Positions 38,681 through 47,376 of a stretch of DNA of 64,000 bases are shown here, one piece after another. A program made the translations under genes and the position numbers. Origin of the DNA: a virus; the IMG/VR virus record IMGVR_UViG_3300017917_003053, positions 89,003-153,002 of that record. One strand, 5' to 3'. The notes under the pieces were generated by a model. It was not told the origin of the DNA. It saw nothing but the letters and a program-made list of their open reading frames with translations, and searched no databases. Within the stretch, counting starts at the first letter, position 1. Each line of letters starts with the position of its first letter.

Positions 38681-41176
38681 CTAGTTCTCCTTTTCGACAA
38701 CTAGACTCTCCACATCCTTACGAACTCCTGTAAGCGTCCAAAAGAATTCTAATTCTCCCAATGTTTTTGCTCTATTTGCTTTAACTATAAATTTATCATT
38801 TTTTAGATCAATTTTATCAACATATATAGTTTTGGCATGTTTATAATTGGTAATCTGAATATTTAAAGTATCATCATCATGAATCAAGTCTTTTAAATAA
38901 TCAGGCAGAATGACGCTTCCTGCCCCTTTAATAACCTTACCTCGTCCTGTAAGACGAACTCCGTGATATGGACTTTCCAAACTTCCATACTCTAAACTAT
39001 AGCCATTTTTAGAAGGATGATCTATTCGGAAACTTTTTGTTGTAGCGCCAAAACTACCATTTACTTGTAATCTATATCCTGGATTAGTGGTTCCTATACC
39101 AACATTACCAGAAGTATCTATAACCATTCTATGAGATCCTGCTGTATTGGATCTTATATTAAAGTATCCTGATCCTGCGTTATTGCTAGTATTAACACCA
39201 ACACTCCAGTCACTAACGCTATCTATTAACCTTAATTGAGTATCATAACCTAAACTATTATTTAGTCTTATTGTTGTTTGTGAACCGGAGACATGAATTC
39301 TATCAGCAGGATCAGCATTAATTCCTAGGTTGCCAGCAGAACTGATTATTAATCTGTCTGCTCCACCAGTATCGTCTCGTAATCTAAAAGAGCCAGCATT
39401 AGTTCCATCAGCATAAGAAGCTAATCTAAATACTCTACCTAAAGTATTATAGTTACCTAAAGCAATACCAAAATGTCCGTTTGTGTTACCGCTTAATGCA
39501 ATACTGGAGTTGTCATATCTTTGTAGTCTTGAAGAACAATTAACGAATTTTAGTGCTCCGCTAACTTCTAGAGCTTCGGCTGGATTGGTGGTGCCTATAC
39601 CAACATTTCCTTGTACTATCAGTCCATCGGTAGGAGGAGTAAAATTGTAACTAGATCCTATAGCAACTCCACCACTAATTGCTACTAATCCGCTAGGGGC
39701 TGTAAATCCAACGCCAAATGATCCTCCTCCATTACAAACCCAACTACGATTAGCGCCACCGCCAGCAAGAGAATTGCTAAATTGATATCTTGTAACCGAG
39801 TAATCTGCTGCGAAACCAGTAATAATATTGTTTAACTGAATACTTCCTCTAGCAATCATATTTCCATTAACGTCTAATTTGAAGCCATTTTGAGGAACTG
39901 TAGTATTAATACCAACATTACCTAAGCCATTAACGTGTAATCTATCAACGCCGCTGGTTGCGATACTAATTCCATTAACAGCAGGACTATAGAAACCAGT
40001 TGATATATTTCCGCTAAATGATATTGATGGAGAATTAAGAGAACCAGAATTAACTGTTATTCCACTACTAAAAAATCCGCTGCCAATAACATGCAATCTA
40101 CAAGAGGGATTAATTGTTCCAATTCCGATGTTAGTATTATTGTCATAGATTAGACTACTAGAAATGCTATTATCATTTATCCATTTAGATAAATATCCAG
40201 ATACTCCAGTACCAGTAACAGGATTTGTCAGTGTGGACTGTTTGCTATTTAATTGAGTTTGAACATTGCTAGTAATACCGCTTAAATAACTTAATTCTGT
40301 CAATGATGGTGAAATTAATGAAACTATATTTTGATTATTATCAAATACTGCAAGAGTGTCTGGTGTTTGATTTGGTAGTCTTAAGTTTGCTTCTACCCAA
40401 GTATCATTATTTAAAAAAATAGTAGAGTCATTAATAATCATACTAGCAGTAGACGATGATATATTAAGAGGATCAGCACCGCTGATTGATGAGGTTATAA
40501 TACTGGTAAAGTTTCCACTACTGCTTGGAACCCATAATCCACTATCACTATTATATTGCAGAAATTGACCGTTGGTTGCTCCTGTTGTAGCAACATTATG
40601 TAATTCTTCTAATTCAAAACCATTTTGTACTTTAACATTAATAACCCCTTGTGTTTGATGAACTCTTACTAAAGTTCCAACACTTACTATATGGTTAGGA
40701 GCATATGGTTTAGTAGTTGTAATTCCACCAGAAACTGTGGGACTAAGCCATAGAATGGTTCCTGGATTTACTCCACTGAAAGAAGATAGAGTATTAAGAT
40801 TTTTTAGTGTTCCATCAACAATTACTTGACCTACAGATCCATTAGATATATCATTTACTACAATACCATAAGTTTTACTACTAGTAGCTTCACTATTAGC
40901 AATAGATAATACTATTCTGGGAATATCCCCTTGAGCACCGCTAAGATAAACAACACTCATCTTAGGAATAGTACTACCAGTATCATTTCTAACAATAGTT
41001 GTTAGATTATCATTTAATGCTGGTAAATCTGCCCATTGTTTTGTACCATCGCCAATTTTTAATACATTAAGATTTGTAATAAATCCGGGCTCACCTGAAG
41101 CTAAAACTGTTGTGTTAGCAATGTCCCATTCATTATATGTACCATTACGATATTGGATTAAGGTTTTTCTGGGCAT
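38681..41176 (-). CDS. Virion fibre with tail-fibre N-terminal module (831 aa)
   Basis: The start (I-Q-Y-R-N-G-T-Y-N-E-W, then L-A-S-G-E-P-G-F and L-K-I-G-D-G-T-K-Q-W) is the common N-terminal module of phage fibres. The body contains at least five G-(I/V)-G-T/I-N-x-x-P-x-x-(R/A)-L motifs. The last 100 residues (Y-H-G-V-R-L-T-G-R-G-K-V ... L-T-G-V-R-K-D) are a distinct C-terminal domain, similar in look to the end domain of viral fibre proteins but without the catalytic Ser/Asp pair I would need to call an endosialidase chaperone. Likely an adhesin of the island. Confidence 0.75.
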   Translation of the reverse strand: MPRKTLIQYRNGTYNEWDIANTTVLASGEPGFITNLNVLKIGDGTKQWADLPALNDNLTTIVRNDTGSTIPKMSVVYLSGAQGDIPRIVLSIANSEATSSKTYGIVVNDISNGSVGQVIVDGTLKNLNTLSSFSGVNPGTILWLSPTVSGGITTTKPYAPNHIVSVGTLVRVHQTQGVINVKVQNGFELEELHNVATTGATNGQFLQYNSDSGLWVPSSSGNFTSIITSSISGADPLNISSSTASMIINDSTIFLNNDTWVEANLRLPNQTPDTLAVFDNNQNIVSLISPSLTELSYLSGITSNVQTQLNSKQSTLTNPVTGTGVSGYLSKWINDNSISSSLIYDNNTNIGIGTINPSCRLHVIGSGFFSSGITVNSGSLNSPSISFSGNISTGFYSPAVNGISIATSGVDRLHVNGLGNVGINTTVPQNGFKLDVNGNMIARGSIQLNNIITGFAADYSVTRYQFSNSLAGGGANRSWVCNGGGSFGVGFTAPSGLVAISGGVAIGSSYNFTPPTDGLIVQGNVGIGTTNPAEALEVSGALKFVNCSSRLQRYDNSSIALSGNTNGHFGIALGNYNTLGRVFRLASYADGTNAGSFRLRDDTGGADRLIISSAGNLGINADPADRIHVSGSQTTIRLNNSLGYDTQLRLIDSVSDWSVGVNTSNNAGSGYFNIRSNTAGSHRMVIDTSGNVGIGTTNPGYRLQVNGSFGATTKSFRIDHPSKNGYSLEYGSLESPYHGVRLTGRGKVIKGAGSVILPDYLKDLIHDDDTLNIQITNYKHAKTIYVDKIDLKNDKFIVKANRAKTLGELEFFWTLTGVRKDVESLVVEKEN

Positions 41177-41205
41177 GTTTGTACTTTTCCATAATTGGTT
41201 ATTTT

Positions 41206-41240
41206 CCTATGATATAATAATTACAAGACAAAAGTTGTCT
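41206..41240. terminator. Hairpin between two fibre genes
   Basis: A short perfect inverted repeat, AGACAA-AAG-TTGTCT, lies in the 77 nt gap between the 742- and 831-residue fibre genes, followed on the minus strand by AT-rich sequence. It may act as a weak terminator or as a processing stem; there is no long T run. Confidence 0.35.
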
Positions 41241-41253
41241 AATAATTTATATA

Positions 41254-43482
41254 TTATGGAGTACCACCATTAATCCAGCCCCAATATGATACTACTCCGT
41301 CAGTTTGCAGTATCATACCACTAGTAGTACCAGCAGGAATATTGACTCCAGTTACGGAGATATTATATAAACCGCTCATTCTACCTGATGGTACTGTTCC
41401 TGTGCTAAGATTAGAAGCGTTAAGGCCGGTTAGTGATCCACCATCTCCTCCAAAACTAGTTGCTGTTAATCTGCCAGTTGAAGGATTAAATGTCAATGAG
41501 GTATTGACCTTTTGAACATTATTACCTGTTGTATTGTCAACAAAGGTTAGGTATCTGCTAGCATTGGTACTATCAGAACTTACTGCTGTTTGAGTAGCAT
41601 TAGTAGCAGTACCACTTAGTGTTGCTGTAATGGTTCCAGCACTAAAGTTACCAGAAGCATCACGAGCAACAACCTTACTGGCTGTATTTGCATCTGTAGC
41701 ATCTACACCTAGAGTTAGTGTTGCTCCTTCACTACCAGCAGCGCCACCAGTAAGATAACTACCGTTAGCTATACTAGCAACATAATTACCTACAGTATGT
41801 GTACCAAGAGTAATTCTATCATTACCAATACTTGCATTAATACTTAGTGTTGGGCCTGTTACTAAATTAGTAAGTGTTCCACTAGCAGTTCCGCTAATGG
41901 CTCCAGTGATAGCTACAGTAATAACTGGACTTGGAAGAGTTCCAGAAATGATATTTGACCAACTTAATAGGGCGTCAACCTCTCCCTTTGTTCCACTAAA
42001 TACTTCGTTGGTATTTGTTGCTTGTCTTAAAAAGACAAACTTATCACTGTTATCTTGATAACCGAAGAAACCAACTCTATTAGCGCCATCATGATATTTA
42101 AATTCGATACCTCTATCTTTACTATCATTGATAGCTGTTCCAGAACCTCCTAAAGTAAAGATTGGGTCATCAATAACTACTACTGTACTTTGTACCAAAG
42201 CTCCAGTGCCATTGATAACAAGATTACCACCAATTCTTAAATTACCAGTAACGTTAACATCTGGAGATTCAACTGTGATTGATGTTCCACTGGCTAAAAT
42301 TTTATTAGTTGTGACATTACTTGTTGACAGAGCGTTAGAGGTTACACTTTGTAAGCCGGTAATAGTATTATTCAAACCAACATTAACATTGCCAGCAACT
42401 CCATCTGCATTAGTTAAGACTAAATTATTATTAGATGTTGTTAGGGTTCTATTATAGAAATTACCAGCATTATCTCTAACAATAATACCAGTACCAGTAA
42501 AGTTATGTAGATTTAATGATTGTCCAGATAGTGCGATTGTTAAAGAATTTGCGCCGGTAATGAACTGAACACCTGTACCAGCAAGTATGCTAGTATTAAC
42601 GCAGTCTGCAACACCACTGCAAAAATTAGGAATATCAACAAATCCACTACCAGGAGTATAAGTATGTTTGTGTCCACTTAGACTGACTGGGAACAGAGTT
42701 GATCCAAGAGTACCTCCTGTTGGACCAACAAATGGAGTTTGATTATAGTATACAGATCCACTATATAAAATTGGATTGCCAGAATATGTTATTGGACCTC
42801 TTGCAAGAATGGATGCTGTACTAGATATATCTATACCACCAGCACTAACATACAAAGTACCATAAACGTCCAAATCTGTGGTAACAACTCTGCCTCCAGT
42901 ACCAGCATTTAGATTAACATTTCCAGATGTTGTACCAATACTTAGACCATTAACTCCACTAACACTACTAATTCCTGTAATATTGCTGTTAAGACCAATA
43001 GTTGGATTGCCAGATGAACCATCGGCATTGGTCAATACAATGTTTGCTCCGCTAGACAAAACTCTTTCATAAATATTTGAAGCACCATCTGTAACAATAA
43101 ATCCTTTGCTACTTAGAGCTGCTATATCTCTAAGTTTTTTATTCAAGGATAATGAATAGTATGATCCAGACGGATCTGCTGTTCCTAGACTAACTAATGT
43201 TGCAGATATGCCGCTCCCTGATGGCGCTATAATACTATGAAAAATATTGCTATTAGTACCAGAAGGATCAATAATGATACCACTTCCGGGAATTAAATCT
43301 CCACCACCTGCCGAATTAAGATTGTTCCAGTGTGTTGTACCGTCACCAATCTTAAAAATCTTCCTCTGTGTGTCATAACCTAATTCACCTTCATATAAGA
43401 TACCGTTGCCAAGAGAATTTGCAGCATTTGACCACTCTACTGTTGTTCCTCTTCTGATTTGAATTCTTGTTTGAACTGGCAT
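41254..43482 (-). CDS. Virion fibre with tail-fibre N-terminal module (742 aa)
   Basis: The N-terminus (R-I-Q-I-R-R-G-T-T-V-E-W ... L-Y-E-G-E-L-G-Y ... F-K-I-G-D-G-T-T-H-W-N-N-L) is the common fibre entry module. The middle is a long repetitive region of short beta motifs rich in Gly, Ser, Thr and Asn. The 5' part includes N-I-T-G-I-S-S-V-S-G and similar units that occur twice (about 175 and 390). C-terminus: a short Gly-rich W-G-W-I-N-G. Likely trimeric fibre. Confidence 0.75.
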   Translation of the reverse strand: MPVQTRIQIRRGTTVEWSNAANSLGNGILYEGELGYDTQRKIFKIGDGTTHWNNLNSAGGGDLIPGSGIIIDPSGTNSNIFHSIIAPSGSGISATLVSLGTADPSGSYYSLSLNKKLRDIAALSSKGFIVTDGASNIYERVLSSGANIVLTNADGSSGNPTIGLNSNITGISSVSGVNGLSIGTTSGNVNLNAGTGGRVVTTDLDVYGTLYVSAGGIDISSTASILARGPITYSGNPILYSGSVYYNQTPFVGPTGGTLGSTLFPVSLSGHKHTYTPGSGFVDIPNFCSGVADCVNTSILAGTGVQFITGANSLTIALSGQSLNLHNFTGTGIIVRDNAGNFYNRTLTTSNNNLVLTNADGVAGNVNVGLNNTITGLQSVTSNALSTSNVTTNKILASGTSITVESPDVNVTGNLRIGGNLVINGTGALVQSTVVVIDDPIFTLGGSGTAINDSKDRGIEFKYHDGANRVGFFGYQDNSDKFVFLRQATNTNEVFSGTKGEVDALLSWSNIISGTLPSPVITVAITGAISGTASGTLTNLVTGPTLSINASIGNDRITLGTHTVGNYVASIANGSYLTGGAAGSEGATLTLGVDATDANTASKVVARDASGNFSAGTITATLSGTATNATQTAVSSDSTNASRYLTFVDNTTGNNVQKVNTSLTFNPSTGRLTATSFGGDGGSLTGLNASNLSTGTVPSGRMSGLYNISVTGVNIPAGTTSGMILQTDGVVSYWGWINGGTP

Positions 43483-43500
43483 ATAAGTATCTCCGGTTAA

Positions 43501-43806
43501 TTAGGGTGTACCACAATCAAAATCATAATCATAATCGTCTAAAAATGCTGATAGGCCATCTGTTCCAATGCCGTAAGGCTCTCCAAAATCTATTCTTTGT
43601 ATTGAAAAATTTCCAACAATTTTTGTGACGGGTATATCGTCTGGTAGATCACTAGCTAGCACTACTGCACTATTAGTAATTTCTACATTATAAACATCAT
43701 ATCTTTCTATTTCAATATTATCTGTAACATTCTCTAAGAAGCTAGTTTCTATTTCTATAGTATGTACAATTGGTTCTTGAATTTCAATAATAAAATCTAC
43801 GCTCAT
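43501..43806 (-). CDS. Small acidic virion-module protein (101 aa)
   Basis: Starts at the ATG at 43806, overlapping the stop of the upstream gene (ATGA), with GGAG 8 nt before it. An acidic protein with repeated beta-strand pattern (E-I-Q-E-P-I-V-H-T-I-E-I-E), ending in D-Y-D-Y-D-F-D-C-G. It is probably translationally coupled to the 138-residue Ig-like protein and may form a complex with it. No family recognised. Confidence 0.6.
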   Translation of the reverse strand: MSVDFIIEIQEPIVHTIEIETSFLENVTDNIEIERYDVYNVEITNSAVVLASDLPDDIPVTKIVGNFSIQRIDFGEPYGIGTDGLSAFLDDYDYDFDCGTP

Positions 43807-44219
43807 GTTGAGCACTCCAATAAGTCTGATGACTGACTAAATCTCTTAATTATTGTAACAGTACCATACAATAATCTGATGACGTATTTACCACCTTCTG
43901 TTAACTCAGAACCGTAGAAATAATCAGGAGACTGTAATTCCAAATCGTATTTTGCTGTATTAAATGTATATGTATTGGTTTTTGAGGCTGGGATCATCAA
44001 AGATAATTTCCCAGACTCTGGATCAATGATGAACTTATATACACCATAGTCATCATTCTCTGTAGTAAAAAGCATGGTGTTATTTGTATTGGTCTTCCAT
44101 ATCAATCTGGCACACCAATTAGTCAAATTAATAGGATCCCCATTAGGATCTTTATAAATTAGAGATAATTTAAATGATGTACCTTGTTCTATAGCAAAGT
44201 CGTATTTGCTTGCAGCCAT
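43803..44219 (-). CDS. Ig-like/BppU-N-like virion protein, paralog of the 30,898 gene (138 aa)
   Basis: Motifs I-N-L-T-N-W-C-A-R-L (30-40), E-S-G-K-L-S-L-M-I-P, A-K-Y-D-L-E-L-Q-S-P and Y-V-I-R-L-L-Y-G-T-V-T-I appear in the same order as in the 145-residue protein at 30898-31335. Such proteins occur at the base of adhesins in other phages. It is the first gene after the capsid unit, starting the fibre island, and a late-motif copy lies 58 nt upstream of the ATG. Confidence 0.65.
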   Translation of the reverse strand: MAASKYDFAIEQGTSFKLSLIYKDPNGDPINLTNWCARLIWKTNTNNTMLFTTENDDYGVYKFIIDPESGKLSLMIPASKTNTYTFNTAKYDLELQSPDYFYGSELTEGGKYVIRLLYGTVTIIKRFSQSSDLLECST

Positions 44220-44276
44220 AATATGGGCCCTATTTGGTTAATGGCCTACTTAATATAAGCGCTTATTATTGAATTC

Positions 44277-44292
44277 TAGTATAGAATACACC
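44277..44292 (-). promoter_or_regulatory. Candidate late promoter motif, copy 3
   Basis: Minus-strand GGTGTATTCTATACTA between the capsid terminator and the first gene of the fibre island. It matches the GGTGTAT ... ATACTA pattern of copies 1 and 2 with the same spacing. Its place just after a terminator and before a new gene group is where a promoter is needed. Confidence 0.55.
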
Positions 44293-44304
44293 AATGTATA
44301 TCTA

Positions 44305-44341
44305 TATAAAAAAAGAAGGACCGGAGATTTCTCTCCGATCC
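44305..44341 (-). terminator. Rho-independent terminator of the capsid unit
   Basis: On the minus strand a 10-bp stem (GGATCGGAGA with TCTCCGGTCC) and a GAAA tetraloop is followed by TTC and seven Ts. The stem is complete with one G-U pair, and it lies about 30 nt after the major capsid stop codon. A strong terminator here limits capsid transcript length and separates it from the fibre island. Confidence 0.85.
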
Positions 44342-44371
44342 AACTCTTTTTATTAATTGCCAGTAATGATA

Positions 44372-45400
44372 TTAGAGAGCGCCGAGTAGAACTCTACGAT
44401 TATCTAGCACAGCAAAGCCTTGCTCTGCCCAACCGTAGAAACCGGCTCTCTTTTGACGATGTAGAGTATCGTCTTCGAAGATCTGGACTTCTTGGCGAAC
44501 TGGCATTATAAAACTATCTCTCTTGCGAAGGTCGAGACCAACAACAAGTTCAACCTTGTCATCACTACCACTGTAATTTTCTGGTAGTGTACCATTCAAT
44601 ACGTTGGTATAGAATAGTTGATATTCTTGACCTTCACCAAGTTCATCACGATCATGGAGATTGATACCGAAGACACGGTTTAGTGTGCCGTCAGCAGCAG
44701 TGTAGATCTCACGACGAGTAACTTCGTCAACTTGATCAACACCCCAATTACGGATGTCTTCCATAGCTTCTGGAGAAACGTAGAGATCTGTTAGCATACC
44801 ACGGTTATTGCTAGCAGAGTTACCACCACCGTTTCTACGCATAACAGTCTTCATAAGACTTACGAGACGCTTGGTGAATTGGCCTGGAGCAGCATCGCTA
44901 TCGTATACTACGATATTGCGATCAACACCAGCAGCCAATAGTGTGTGCCAACCGTCATCGTTCATCTTCTTAACGAAAGAAGCTTCGAGAACTTCCATTG
45001 CACGACCAACAACATCCCAACGAGCATCACGGGCATACTTTAAGAGATAGTCGATTGAAGAACCGATGTCATAGGTTGGAACCATGACGTAATCGCCTTC
45101 AACGTGACGCTCTGGAATATATCCGTGGTTAGGAATAGTATAAGCAACGAAATTTCTCTCGGTGCCTGGAGCAAGGAAGTCTAATGGAAATTCAGGAGTG
45201 GCACTTTGAGCAAGTTGAATTGGCTCGAAGATACCATCAAGAATATCGCCATTGAGAATACCTTGGCGAAGTGGCAACTCTAGTGCTTTTGCAAATTCAG
45301 CATTGGCCGCAAGAGCCTCTTCTTTCTTTAGTGAGCCAGAACGAACAAGAAGATCTGTTAATTCTGGAGTTGGTTGAAATACTTTAGTGTTACCTGACAT
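44372..45400 (-). CDS. Major capsid protein (HK97 fold)
   Basis: A 342-residue protein following the protease and decoration genes and closed by a strong terminator, as expected for the most abundant virion protein. The sequence has the spread of charged and aromatic residues of an HK97-fold capsid protein, with F-V-A-Y-T-I-P-N-H-G-Y-I-P near 86-98 and a C-terminal D-L-R-K-R-D-S-F-I-M-P-V segment. Codon choice is distinctly more biased than in its neighbours (CGA, ATC, TTC-rich), also as expected. Assignment is by gene order plus recognisable pattern. Confidence 0.85.
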   Translation of the reverse strand: MSGNTKVFQPTPELTDLLVRSGSLKKEEALAANAEFAKALELPLRQGILNGDILDGIFEPIQLAQSATPEFPLDFLAPGTERNFVAYTIPNHGYIPERHVEGDYVMVPTYDIGSSIDYLLKYARDARWDVVGRAMEVLEASFVKKMNDDGWHTLLAAGVDRNIVVYDSDAAPGQFTKRLVSLMKTVMRRNGGGNSASNNRGMLTDLYVSPEAMEDIRNWGVDQVDEVTRREIYTAADGTLNRVFGINLHDRDELGEGQEYQLFYTNVLNGTLPENYSGSDDKVELVVGLDLRKRDSFIMPVRQEVQIFEDDTLHRQKRAGFYGWAEQGFAVLDNRRVLLGAL

Positions 45401-45418
45401 GTTTTTCTCCCTTATAGA

Positions 45419-45868
45419 TTAAAGATTTACAGAGACTTTTGCATAACCATCGGAGTCTTTGGCACTCAAAAACTGACCGATCTTAACAGCACCTGTTGCT
45501 TGTACTGAACTGACGTAGCCGCTTGCGGCAACATAAGCATCAGCACCGGCAGTTGGAGTGCCACTGACTAAATTAGTTACTACTTGACCATTACGAAGAA
45601 CAGCGACCTTGCCGCCTACTTGTACTTCGTCACGGTGCCAGTTGATGTGTTGTCTTGTTAGATCAAGACTTACAACATCATTTAATAAAATACCTACTGG
45701 CTTGGCGCCTGATGGATTAGCAGCATAGCCAACTACAGCATTTGCATCATCCATACTAACGCCAGAACCACCTGTCACTACTGAAACAACACCGCCGCGC
45801 TCGGCAGCTGAAGTAGCGAAAAATGAGATGTCTGAAAGGAATTCGATACGATCTGGTTTAAGAGCCAT
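45419..45868 (-). CDS. Head decoration/capsid stabilising protein (149 aa)
   Basis: A 149-residue beta-rich protein directly upstream of the major capsid gene. It has the pattern of small head decoration proteins: a central A-N-A-V-V-G-Y-A-A-N-P-S-G-A-K-P-V-G-I-L-L-N-D-V near residues 42-65 and a Gly/Val-rich G-G-K-V-A-V-L-R-N-G-Q-V-V segment. The gene sits between protease-scaffold and capsid genes, the usual place. No enzymatic motif. Confidence 0.7.
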   Translation of the reverse strand: MALKPDRIEFLSDISFFATSAAERGGVVSVVTGGSGVSMDDANAVVGYAANPSGAKPVGILLNDVVSLDLTRQHINWHRDEVQVGGKVAVLRNGQVVTNLVSGTPTAGADAYVAASGYVSSVQATGAVKIGQFLSAKDSDGYAKVSVNL

Positions 45869-45870
45869 TT

Positions 45871-47349
45871 TTATTCTCCCTTATTGAGTTTTTTACCTAG
45901 TCTAGCACAAACGAATTCTACTAATGCTGCACGAGTTGATTCTACTTGAGAATTTTCGTCGCTGCCTACTCCAAGATTAAGTTCTGTCTCAGCCTCAACA
46001 TTTTCTAGTGCTTCTTCTGTATCAACTTCTGAAGCTTTTGGTTTGGCTTCTTCGTCTTTCTTCTTCTTGTCTAACCAAGGAGGCATCTTTGCAGCAAATA
46101 GACTTGTCATAGCACTGAAAGCGTCATCGTCTAATGACTCAAATTTGTCGGCTGTGGCTGAGGCTGAATCATTATCTAGACCAGCTTCGATTAGAGATGC
46201 CATTCTCTTCATTTTCTTTTCTTTCTTGGCCATCTCTTCTTCTTTTTTCATATAGCCAGCAATTACTTCGTTAGCAGTTTCAAGTTCTGACTTAACCTTA
46301 TTCATTTCTTCTTCTTTTTTCTTCATCTCTTCGTCCATCTTCTTTGCAGCAAGTTCTTTATCTTGATTAGCCGCATCAATGGTGGCCTTAGCTTCTGCTA
46401 AAGCGAGTTCGTGAGCCTTAATTGTATTTTCTAGTTCGACAGTTTTATCTTTAAGGGCTGAAACATCAGCAAAGGCATTCATTTTTTCTGCGAGTTCAGC
46501 GATCTGATTTTCTAAATTCATAGTGTTATTCTCCGCATTTGAGTTAAACTGATTATTAGATACACCTGCAATTGTTAAATCGTCTTTTTTTTCTGTAGAA
46601 TTTTTATCTAATTCATTCATGATCATGTTTCGACTAAAGATAATACTATCTGGATTAGCTGGTTTATTAACAAAACCTTTACCAGAAAATGTAATATTTC
46701 TTAATACTCTGCCTATCTTATAATTTTCATGTTCTCCTTGGCCACCATAAGCTCTAAGGAATTTTGTTAGATATGCTGTGTCTTCATTTCTAGCTAAAAC
46801 TTTATATGATCCGGTACTTTTATCTATTATGCCATAATCAAAATTTTTAAAATAACATTCCATACTTACAAATTTTTGGCCAGATTCTATTTCTCCTATA
46901 AGTTGTGCAGATCTTGCTCTCAACTCTGGGCTGGAAAATGATTTATAAATAACAGAACCTGTTAATATATGGAATTTTTCTGGAATATTTTCAATTGGGG
47001 TACTTTCGTCAATTAGTATTCCATCTTCTGTTATTGGCCAATTAGATGTAATATGTCCTATGATTGTATTTTCATCATGCTCTAAATTTGTGGGTTTATC
47101 TTCTGGAGTATTTCTTGCTGCCCATACTTCTGTTTTATCAAAAATATCGTCATTTTTATTCCAACTGCTACTAACAAGAATCGACTGTACATAGTAAAGA
47201 TCACTATCGTTAATAGCTGCTATACTCTTGATATGCTTAATTGTAGATTCAGAATTGCATGGCTCGGCCATGGTTGCATAAGAGATAGAGGCGGAGGCTT
47301 GGAGTTTTTCTTCTAAACCGTCTTGAATTTCTTGAGCAAAAATTTTCAT
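45871..47349 (-). CDS. Prohead protease fused to scaffold (492 aa)
   Basis: The N-terminal half (residues about 55-235) fits a prohead maturation serine protease: a His in L-E-H-D-E-N-T-I-I-G-H-I (His91) and a Ser in K-F-V-S-M-E-C-Y-F (Ser162) are the likely catalytic pair. The C-terminal half (about 270-440) is a long charged coiled coil of Lys/Glu/Ala typical of a scaffold, ending in an acidic tail. The protease probably cuts scaffold and itself during capsid maturation. Fusion of both roles in one chain is known in other tailed phages. Lies between portal and decoration genes. Confidence 0.8.
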   Translation of the reverse strand: MKIFAQEIQDGLEEKLQASASISYATMAEPCNSESTIKHIKSIAAINDSDLYYVQSILVSSSWNKNDDIFDKTEVWAARNTPEDKPTNLEHDENTIIGHITSNWPITEDGILIDESTPIENIPEKFHILTGSVIYKSFSSPELRARSAQLIGEIESGQKFVSMECYFKNFDYGIIDKSTGSYKVLARNEDTAYLTKFLRAYGGQGEHENYKIGRVLRNITFSGKGFVNKPANPDSIIFSRNMIMNELDKNSTEKKDDLTIAGVSNNQFNSNAENNTMNLENQIAELAEKMNAFADVSALKDKTVELENTIKAHELALAEAKATIDAANQDKELAAKKMDEEMKKKEEEMNKVKSELETANEVIAGYMKKEEEMAKKEKKMKRMASLIEAGLDNDSASATADKFESLDDDAFSAMTSLFAAKMPPWLDKKKKDEEAKPKASEVDTEEALENVEAETELNLGVGSDENSQVESTRAALVEFVCARLGKKLNKGE

Positions 47350-47376
47350 AATAACCTCTATTTATTAGAAATATAC

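Noticed and set aside
32303-41176. Chaperone-of-endosialidase (peptidase S74) domain at the ends of the fibres
   Set aside because: The Ser-Asp catalytic pattern is not visible; the ends belong to other domains.
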